39,461 bases of DNA from Mnemiopsis leidyi. Lineage: Eukaryota; Ctenophora; Tentaculata; Lobata; Bolinopsidae. The DNA lies in NCBI GenBank assembly GCA_000226015.1, contig JH152644.1, forward strand, positions 153,953-193,413. The letters are read 5' to 3'. Below the pieces are notes generated by a model. The model was not told where the DNA came from, searched no databases, and saw only the letters and a program-made list of their open reading frames with translations. Numbering within the stretch: position 1 is the first letter of the stretch; each line of letters opens with the position of its first letter. This document shows positions 32,101 through 39,461 of the stretch, one piece after another. Position numbers and translations under genes: made by a program.

Positions 32101-32221
32101 CTACCCCCTCTGTGATGACAAACGAGGTGTATTTCTCCCGACGAAACTTAGCCCATGCTGAGTTTACATCGGATAAACAGACGGACAGACAAACGGACAA
32201 CACGCAGAACAATCGCAACAT
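29108..32221 (-). CDS. Papain-family cysteine protease with EGF and ShKT tail
   Basis: Nine minus-strand exons in order: 32221-32050, 31884-31714, 31464-31334, 31232-31145, 30982-30911, 30731-30547, 30048-29914, 29705-29519 and 29331-29108. The frame closes at 454 residues. It has a signal peptide (M-L-R-L-F-C-V-L-S-V-C-L), an I29-like inhibitory propeptide (exons 1-2, ending N-D-F-A-D), and a mature C1 domain starting near I-P-D-T-L-D-W. Catalytic residues are Gln165, Cys171 (C-G-S-C-W-A-F), His321 (N-H-A-V-V-V-V-G) and Asn337 (R-N-S-W-G). After the protease come an EGF-like domain (about 383-413) and a six-cysteine ShKT domain (about 420-454), so it is probably secreted or lysosomal. The exon 8 donor is uncertain: 29519 fits the phase, 29540 also fits, and unspliced reading stops at 29496 without the tail. 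The exon 3 acceptor (TAAAG) is weak but agrees in phase with the paralogue. Confidence 0.88.
31893..31940. repeat. 24-bp direct duplication in protease intron 1
   Basis: AAGATTGTGTAAAAATCAGA and AAGATTGTGTACAAATCGGA lie side by side just upstream (on the minus strand) of exon 2. Recent local duplication near the acceptor. Confidence 0.7.
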
Positions 32222-32592
32222 TTTCGGACAGTCAAAAAGATCAGAGTACTTTCATGTTCAGTAAGTTTATTACCCAGGTCAACAGGAAAAGGTCGATTTA
32301 ATAGTTGTTTATGTTTACAAATGTGTCCATCACGACTGCTGCTGTTGCTACCGCTTAATTGGCAGACAGAATGTGTCTCTTGACCGTTGCGTTACACAGT
32401 GCTTCTTATATTTATGTGCTTTATGTGGGTATCCATTATGCCTGTTTGTTGTTTAAATACTCCGTTTAGGTTTTTGGAATGTCCGATTTTAACTCTAAAA
32501 ATTGCGTACAGGTTCAGAAGAATAAAAACATCTTTTCCACTTGACAAAGTTTTAATTCAAACTGAGTCACAACATTTTTCTTATCAACAGGT
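32222..32592. promoter_or_regulatory. Divergent intergenic region between the two proteases
   Basis: 371 bases separate the two start codons of head-to-head protease genes, so both promoters, or one bidirectional promoter, should lie here. No clear TATA box or shared palindromic motif was seen. On the plus side TTATCAACAG (an acceptor-like site) ends at 32590, 2 bases before the ATG. Confidence 0.5.
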
Positions 32593-35364
32593 ATGATAGA
32601 GACAGTGTTACTCTTTCTGTTAGTCGGAAATCTTCAGCTCGCTTTCTGCACTGTTAAGATATCAGAGAATGAGTATCAGACAGAGTTCTTCAAGCTCACC
32701 CGACGTCTTCAGGTTTTGTCGAACTTGACCTTATCTTTCCAAATCTAGTGGTTCAAACATATTACTGGGTTCAGAGTTTACCGAAATAAGGGGTCAAAAT
32801 TGTGACTGTTCCTATTTACAGTAAACAAGCGCAATCATTTTTCTCTGTATTTATGACTAGAATTTGCTCCACTTTAAATTTGTTCAGCACTCTTCGGAAA
32901 ATTCGACAAACCTACTCCTAAAGTTGCAAAGTTGATTATAATCGACATTTTTGGACTTAAATTTATTTCGTAATCATGGACAAATCCCTCCCCCCTTGAT
33001 CAAGCATTACATAATCATTAATCATTTGAAAACCCCCCAGACCTCCTCAGTCCTCCCCCTCAGGCCTCACCCCAGACCTACTCCCCCCAGCCTCACCCCC
33101 TTTAGCTGATTACGTTATGATTGAACGACCCTAGTTTCTCAGAAATCCATGCTCTTTGTCATGTCCTCGACTCCGATGTCGGTTTCACTTGAATGACAAA
33201 ATCTTAAAATAGTGCACTAAGTGTCGCAATAAAACTTGCCGCTTCGATATATTAAAGGTTGGTTAACACAACGTTACAACACCCTGCCCTAAGTGTTTAG
33301 TCTTTTAGTTCTCAGTATCGAAAATCATATATTTCTGTACATATAACATCTAAAATTTGCCAACCGACCTTTATGGTATAAACTTCGTTATATAAAGTCC
33401 ATTTAACAACGTATATGGCGATTACAACAGAAATGCAATAAATCGCTCGAGGCTGAGACTAGTGGGCTTATTTGCCGTCATCGCCGAACTAGGCGAAGCC
33501 GAAGTTGCAATTGCCGTAAATAATCGCAAGTCAAATGTTAATTTTGCGTGTGATACCACGTTACTTTTAGCACGATACCTGTAAGTTTAACCTTCGGAGA
33601 AAAATAATCACAATTCGACGAAACTACTAAAAGTAGAATAAAGCAATAATCAATAATACTCTCGTACTCTGAGGGTCGCGCGGCCCGATGAGTGCGAGAG
33701 TATTATCATTTATCTGATATGACATGTGATGTTCCCTCAGGCTAGCAGTGCAAGTCCCTTCGGTTCAGCTAGCAGGACTTTGTCTTCGGCAGCACGCTAC
33801 AACATCTTCAAGTCTCGATACTCTAGGGTGGGTGTCTCACTTCCAACTTAAGACTGATTCCTACTGTAACCTTAAAAGTAATTTTTAGCAATTTTGATAT
33901 ATCTTCATACATAAAGGACGAAGAAAATAAATCCCCCTTTCTTAACTGAGACGATTACAAGTCTTAAGACCCTCACAAAACATCAATTTCGAATGAACTT
34001 CAAAAAAGAAAACTGCAGATAAAAGAGCTGAACGCTGAAGGTCGTAGTTTTGAGGCAGTGTCTAACGAGTTTGCTGTCATGTCAGACGAGGAGTTAGCAA
34101 TGTTTACAGGTACAAAGATAATTGGTATCCTATCCCTTGAAATATTGGTATCTTTGAATTTCCGCAATTTTGAAAACGCTAAATCCTTAATAAATCCCTA
34201 TCAATCCTTTATAAATCCCTAATAACTCGCCCAGGACTAAACATTTCCCTCTACCGGCCGGAGGATAGACTATCAGTAGGTGGTCCAGCTATCCTGGGAT
34301 CTAGTTCTGAAGTTCCTGCATCGGTCGACTGGAAAGAACGGGGTCACGTGACCGAGACTAAAGCTCAGGGCACTTGTGGGAGTTGTTGGGCTTTCGCTGC
34401 TGTCGCTGCCATAGAGTCCCGCTACGCCATAAAGAGTTAGTTTGTTGTCGCTTACTTAAGTAAAATTGTAGATCTAGAGATTTTTCAGGGATTATCCCCC
34501 AAGGCCGATGTCATCTTAGTATAAACATACATTTCTATATTTATTTTTGAGTTATACATCACCATAATGTTTATCAAGTTGGTATATTGCAGCGGGTACT
34601 CTGAAGATGATAAGCGAACAACAGGTGCTGGACTGTACCTACATAGACTATGGGTTTGACGGCTGTCAGGGTGGTTGGATGGGCGACGCTTTTAAACAGA
34701 TCAGAAGTAAACTCGGTAACAAGTTAGTCTCCTCCTTTGTTCTATATACTGTTTTCTTTATTACTTTCTCTGCTATAGACTATTCACCCAGTTGGCGAAT
34801 CCTAAATTCTTCCACGATCTCATTTTCACCAATCGCCGTTAACTACAAATATTTAATTAACTAGTTCTAATTTGTTATTAACATTTAAAAACACCAGACT
34901 TGCCACCTCTGAAACGTATAGCTACACGGGCAGAGCAGCAGACACGTGTGTGACTAACATCTTTACTAAGAAAGGCAGTAACGTGGTTAACGCGCTTGTA
35001 GCCGCCAACCTTGCGGTTAACGCCTACACTATTGTGGACTTTAACGGCAACGAGGTTCAGTTGTATAAATTGGATTTTATGTTTTATTCATTTCGTATCA
35101 TTTTTATCATAATTTTAATGGTTTCCGTTTTAAAAAGTAATTCTCAGAAATTTTGGGCACCTTATGATGGTTACCTTACGCATTACGCGTACGGTACATA
35201 CGATTTTCTAAGTAGGTCATGTTATTTCTCAGGAAAAAGCGCCCTTTGAAAAGAATCTTGCACGTGCAGTTTCTACTGGACCAGTGACTGTCGCCATTGA
35301 AGTTGTCAACTCGATGTACACATACGGCGCAGGGGTTTACGATGAGGCAAACTGCAAAAATCAG
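32593..35364 (+). CDS. Papain-family cysteine protease, 3' end missing
   Basis: Seven exons: 32593-32712, 33741-33827, 34019-34109, 34235-34435, 34593-34722, 34898-35054 and 35233-35364, 306 residues to the last visible splice site. Signal peptide M-I-E-T-V-L-L-F-L-L-V-G; I29-like propeptide (exons 1-3, R-Y-N-I-F-K-S-R-Y and S-N-E-F-A-V-M-S-D-E-E-L); mature domain from about V-P-A-S-V-D-W with Gln144 and Cys150 (C-G-S-C-W-A-F); C-Q-G-G-W in exon 5. It shares domain order and the phase-1 propeptide/mature junction with the minus-strand neighbour, so the two are probably old duplicates. Exon 7 ends at a good donor (CAG before GTAATA), but no downstream exon with the catalytic His or N-S-W-G Asn is found in the remaining 4.1 kb. 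Read-through stops five codons later. Truncated gene or pseudogene. Confidence 0.8.
32985..33115. repeat. C/CT-rich low-complexity tract
   Basis: Runs of CCTCCCCC and CCTCACCCC-type sequence in intron 1 of the plus-strand protease. Strand-asymmetric, no coding frame of note. Confidence 0.6.
33653..33706. repeat. Inverted repeat around a GC-rich loop
   Basis: ATAATACTCTCG (33653-33664) pairs with CGAGAGTATTAT (33695-33706), and the pairing extends inward with one mismatch (TACTC/GAGTG). The loop holds GGGTCGCGCGGCCC. In intron 1 of the plus-strand protease. Confidence 0.75.
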
Positions 35365-35790
35365 GTAATATTCGCACATTGATTATAGGGGTTTCTACTT
35401 TATACTGACAAAATTGTAAAAACTAAATCTCGAACTAGACAAAGCCCGTCATTTACCACTATTATAACCACTGCAAAGTTCACGTTTGATAACTAGCATA
35501 AACTCCTAGTTCAATTATCAAGTTGTCAAGATTTAATTGAGCGTCAAAGAACTAATCACCATAAAAGCCGAAAGTTCAAAGGTTAACATTTTATATTCAT
35601 TTTCATCATCGTATTTTGTTGTCAAAAATGCCCTTGTGGACCATCAAAAGACAAATTGTAACATAGAAAAAAAAATAATCAAATAGGCAGCTCTTATCAA
35701 CAGAAGAAAAAATTTAAATTGCCTTAGACAACGTTATCATGCCTTCTCACTGCTCATGTGTTTTTCGAAAATCTTTTGACATTTCTGAGC

Positions 35791-36755
35791 CTAAAGGTCG
35801 CTGCGCCTAAACGTGACTTTCGCCCATGATACAGGGACAGAAATGCACGTTTGACGAAAATATTGAAACTCCTCACAAGTCACAGAATAAAAGTATACGA
35901 AGAAGTTGCAAGAGCAATTCATAAACAGCATGAAAAATGATGTTCTGTAGACGTAAAAGTCGAAGAAATATTTAACCTCCGGGGACATGAGCTGAAGTAA
36001 GTTCTTGTAGATAATGAAGTAGACGGAGAGGGGAAGGTTAGCTAGCAGATACAAGCACCCCACGTTGAGTGCCACCATGATCCCTTGTCTGTTTAGTCTC
36101 CCCGTCGCGTAGTTCGTCTCACTAGGTAGACTAAAGCGACGGTAGTTCCTCCCACCAGAATGGTTGGGAAAGCGGTAAAGACAAACCCCATAAGCGGTAA
36201 AATTCGCTTCCAAGCAGGGTCTATGAAAAAATACATGCATCTATACGTTGTTAGAACGAATTGGACGGACTGAACGTCGACAGCGATCTGAGTAGCCGGA
36301 ACCACGATACAGAGCAGCCAGGCAATGCCACTAATCACGTGTCCGGTGCGAGTTGCCCGACCGACAGAGCGGAGAGGATAGGTGATGATGTAGAGCTTGC
36401 TGAGGTGAAATCCGCAGATCAGCAGAACTGCTGAGAAGTATGTTGTGACTTGAAGGTAGTGAAATACCGAACAGAGGACCCCCCCGTAAGGCCAGGTGCC
36501 GTACCCCAGGGACGCTAGGGTCGGGTGGACGGCGAATACTCCCATCGCTATGTCACTCACCGCTATGTTCTTGATGAGAACGACACTAGTCCTGTCCAGT
36601 CTGATTGTGTTGCAGCGGATTGCAAAGACTAGGACGATGGTGTTGCCAGCCAGGCAGCACAGAAGGACGACAGAACACCATGAGAGTATAAGGAGGTACC
36701 GCTCGGCGTCGTCTCCTTCACCAGGCTCAGGGATCGACAGATCTGTCACGGTCAT
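35791..36755 (-). pseudogene. Class A (rhodopsin-like) GPCR with a frame break before TM6
   Basis: Frame 1 (36755-36093) encodes a short N-terminus and TM1-TM5: G-N in TM1, S-D in TM2 (the conserved Asp), W-P-Y-G-G-V-L-C before TM3 (disulfide Cys), then I-T-Y-P-L-R after TM3. Frame 2 (open from 36240 to 35791) takes over with R-L-N-R-Q-G-I-M-V-A-L and TM6-TM7, ending in N-C-S-C-N-F-F-V-Y-F, a degenerate NPxxY region. The two frames join naturally near a run of four C at 36100-36103 (+ strand), where one extra base would unite them; no phase-compatible intron was found. So it is either a pseudogene or a homopolymer sequencing error. The D-R-Y motif is absent (S-K-L-Y at that place). An acceptor-like ATTCAG ends 6 bases before the ATG. 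Ligand unknown. Intronless. Confidence 0.82.
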
Positions 36756-37919
36756 GGCACTCTGAATAAATAAGTAAATGTATTAAAAGAGGGTCTTACA
36801 AGGACTGCAATCGGCTAATTTTTATTTCACAGGTTAGGGGTAAAAATAAGATTAAGATTATTTTTGATAGATTATCATTAATGAAAGAGGGGGGTTACAG
36901 AAAACGGAACTCCTCAGCATACTACAAACTTGGCACTGGGTTTTGCACAGTTTATTTTTCGGTTCTTCGGGTTTGGTTTAATTCAAAAAAATGGATTTTT
37001 TCGCTTTTTCGGGTGAAAATAAGCCGCCAACCAACCCCAAAATAAAAAAACAAAAATATGAAAATGAAGATTAGCGGTTAAAAGCAGTTGACATCGAATG
37101 ATTTATGATTGAAACATTTCTGAGAATTCGGGTTCATATCATCACGGGTGAGACAGTTATTGCACATTTACCTATCACTGATTTTCTTGTTGAAATGATA
37201 TCAGTCTACAGAAACGCATATAGATTTTAGCTGCAAGAGTCTTGTTAAACCGCTGCTACTCACATTCAAGTAAACTATGTATTATTTTTGTAAGCGCTGA
37301 AGTTGTATTACCTTATGTAAATTGGTAGAGATTGGGGACGTGAGTATAAAGTCGATAAATAGAACGAACAGTTCAATTTAAAGTCCTGGAAAATAGTTTA
37401 AAGTATTTTGGGGTTGTTGTCTATGTGACTAGTAAATTGTATTTGTTTTCGGAATGAGTTTGGTGGCCAATAATACCCCTGGAACATATGCAGTATCAGG
37501 ATACCGAAACAGAATCGATCATGCACTTACCTGTACCACAGGCGGTTTAAATGTCATTTTTTGGCACAACTGCAATCATTTACAAGATCATAGCTATAAG
37601 ATAACTCAGGTTATTATTATCAAGATCTGTTCTCCAGTCTCCTCATGCCAAGAGGACCGCGAAAATCATGGATAATCAAAAAGCATCTCTTTTTCAACTA
37701 CTTTCCTGATTCAGCAAAAAAAGCAAAAGACTTGAGAGTAGTATGTCAACGAATGCGCTAAAATAGCCTGATTACGCCGCACTATATCCATTACAGTATA
37801 ATAAGTTTGGTACCACAAGAATGCTCTCATTTTGCTGATTCCGACGGTATATAATTTGATGGGTTTTGCGGTAGTCGAAATATTTCGTTTGCGTCCTATT
37901 GAGAGGTCAAAAAATAAGG
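36756..37919. other. Intergenic, no gene seen
   Basis: 1.16 kb of AT-rich sequence upstream of the GPCR. Short frames (for example 37454-37675) resemble nothing known. I searched it for the missing His and Asn exons of the plus-strand protease and found none. Confidence 0.55.
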
Positions 37920-38358
37920 GCAAAAAGGTAAACGGCCGAGGCAGGGTTTCAGGCAGGGTTGGGGCAGGGTCTGAGCAGGCAAGCTTGGGTCAAGGTTGGG
38001 GCAGGGTTGGGCCTTGGGCAGGCTCAGTTGTTTTTTTGGCATCTCACTTATAAATTGACAGACAGAGGGAGATTGATAGAGGTAGGGATAGGCTTAGATA
38101 GAGATAGGGAATAGGGATAGATACAGAGACAGAGGAAGAGCTAGATATAGATAGATAGATATAAAGATGGGTTTAGAGAGATAGATAGATATAGAGAGAA
38201 ATAGGTAGAAAGAGATGGATAGAGAAATGATAGAGAGACAGTGAGAAGGACAGAGATAGATAGACAGACAGCAACCCTGCCTACTCAGACCCTGCTCCTA
38301 TCCTGCCCGGATGCCTGATACCCTGCCCCAACCCTGCCTCGGCCGTTAACCTTTTTGC
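37920..38358. mobile_element. Foldback-like element with GATA-rich core
   Basis: Long inverted repeats of about 80-90 bp: the left arm (from 37920) starts GCAAAAAGGTAAACGGCCGA and the reverse complement of the right arm (from 38358) starts GCAAAAAGGTTAACGGCCGA. Each arm is built from short GGCAGGGTT and GGGGCAGGGT repeats. The 38045-38275 centre is GATA/GAGA microsatellite. Arms made of repeats around a simple-sequence centre recall Foldback elements. No clear target duplication was found and there is no coding capacity. Confidence 0.75.
38045..38275. repeat. GATA/GAGA microsatellite
   Basis: Imperfect GATAGATA, GAGATAG and GACAGAGA repeats forming the centre of the foldback-like element. 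Purine-rich on the + strand. Confidence 0.9.
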
Positions 38359-39258
38359 TGCATTGTCTATAGGTAGTTGCTTTTATCTCTTCCCGAGAAA
38401 AGGGCTTCAATAAGTTTGGATGTGTTGTACATTGCTTTGTAAATAACTGCTCGTACCAAGAAAAACGTTAAACTCTCTGAAGAATCAAATGTGCGACTAA
38501 GCTTCAAGAAATAAGCTGGATCAAAAGGTGGCCCATTGAGTTTAACAAGAATTGCGCCCGCTTAGTTAGGTCTCAGGCGGACGCTAGATTTCCATCTCTC
38601 CAATTCTAAAGTCAAAGAAGCTTCTTTGATCTGCCCTCTGCTAATGCTAGAAGCAGATTGAAATATACTGTAAATATAATTTTTCGCGCAAATACCGCTA
38701 ATGGAATTCCACGGCGGCTACAGTGAAAGTATTGCCGTAAAACAATTTTATTTTAACTTATGTGGCGATACCAGCGGCTGTAGATATGTAGTGGTTTTCG
38801 GTTGAGAAAACTTAAAACTCGCCACGTGAAATTTTAGCTTTTAAAAACAACACACTTACATAATTTTGACGGTGCAGTTAAAATAGTTTTACTATAACGT
38901 CTATTTTTCGCTTAAGTTTGGCTGGAAGTTTCAGTGTCTTTAACTTGCAATAAACTGAGCTTGCAGTGACTGATACTCGGCTCTCGCTGCTTATTTTTTT
39001 TCTAACGCTAGGATGTTTGATGTTAGCCAATACACGATAACTATGACATCTAGTCAAATTTAACTGTAAAATATACTGGAAATGAATTCAGGTGCAGCCG
39101 AGGGCGATTCATGAGGTATGTTGTTCATAAAGTCTAATAATTTCGATTGCCATAGCTGGTGCAATCGGCCTACTGCTATGAGTATGAGTATGTGTGAAAA
39201 AGTATAACGCTGTGGAATTCGCGATTTGTCATTTCGTGCATCACGTAATCTTTTACGC
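38359..39258. other. Intergenic, no gene seen
   Basis: 900 bases without a recognised gene. A short block near 38390-38415 (CCGAGAAAAGGGCTTCAATAAGT) resembles one near 22792-22816 in CDC37 intron 1, so some of this is probably old repeat sequence. A minus-strand frame at 39060-39440 overlaps the dispersed repeat and is not a gene. Confidence 0.5.
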
Positions 39259-39461
39259 GATATCGCAAAATAAATGGTTGCCCTTAAACTCAACACCATT
39301 AATAAGTCAGATAAGCATTTCCATTGTATATCAAGTTGACAAAATACTTCGGAGTAATACTCTGATAGCGATACGAACGCCGCGCAATGATGATAAACTC
39401 GCAAAGATATAGTCAGCGTAGAATAACTTTGCGGAGGCAAATTATAAAATTTGCATCGTCG
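39259..39461. repeat. Dispersed repeat, copy B (without the hAT insertion)
   Basis: Same orientation as copy A (1827-2042) and similar along its length, including GATATCGCAAAAT at the left and ACTTTGCGGAGGC near the right. It continues to the left (about 39235-39258) into sequence resembling the left flank of the hAT element, so it shows the state before that insertion. It may run past the window end. Confidence 0.7.

Noticed and set aside
36108-36141. A 34-base GTGAGA...AACAG intron joining the two GPCR frames
   Set aside because: It has intron-like ends, but removing it leaves the wrong phase for TM6, and it is very short; a one-base frame break fits better.
39060-39440. 126-codon minus-strand frame
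   Set aside because: About half of it lies in the dispersed repeat, and copy A of that repeat does not keep the frame open.

Overview
The window is animal nuclear DNA. Genes are split by short GT-AG introns, most of 100-350 bases and a few near 1 kb, and the set includes a class A GPCR, TTC36, DDA1, CDC37, SNX4 and papain-family proteases. Base composition is AT-rich, and transposon-derived repeats fill much of the space between genes. I cannot name the species. Gene density, the mix of intronless and many-exon genes, and splice acceptors sitting 2-20 bases upstream of most start codons suggest a compact invertebrate genome that may use spliced-leader trans-splicing. Known trans-splicing groups include hydrozoans, ctenophores, flatworms, nematodes and tunicates.

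Layout. 1-2042: a 1785-bp hAT element, with exact 8-bp target duplication and an internal minisatellite, sits inside a dispersed repeat; a copy of that repeat without the insertion lies at 39259-39461. 2043-4704: no gene, but a hairpin, old degenerate repeats and a tRNA-derived SINE-like unit. 4705-28628: eight genes in a row on the + strand: TTC36, SNX4, an intronless CXC-SAP-J-domain zinc protein of unknown function, MOGS (glucosidase I), DDA1 (small and easily missed, four exons), a CDK1/CDK2-type kinase, PUS7, and CDC37 (twelve exons). 29108-35364: two papain-family proteases head to head. The minus-strand one is complete and ends in EGF and ShKT domains. The plus-strand one lacks the exons for its catalytic His and Asn. 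35791-36755: an intronless minus-strand GPCR with a frame break before TM6. 36756-39461: no gene, but a foldback-like element with a GATA-rich core and the second copy of the dispersed repeat.

Functions. Most + strand genes are conserved housekeeping genes: endosomal sorting (SNX4), N-glycan trimming in the ER (MOGS), CUL4-DDB1 ubiquitin ligase (DDA1), cell cycle (CDK), RNA pseudouridylation (PUS7), and Hsp90/Hsp70 chaperone work (CDC37, TTC36). CDC37 loads kinases, including CDKs, onto Hsp90, but nothing in the sequence shows that the neighbourhood is functional rather than chance. Exon models were assembled by hand from reading-frame continuity, splice signals and remembered family features; splice phases close across every multi-exon model except the incomplete second protease. 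No database search was possible.
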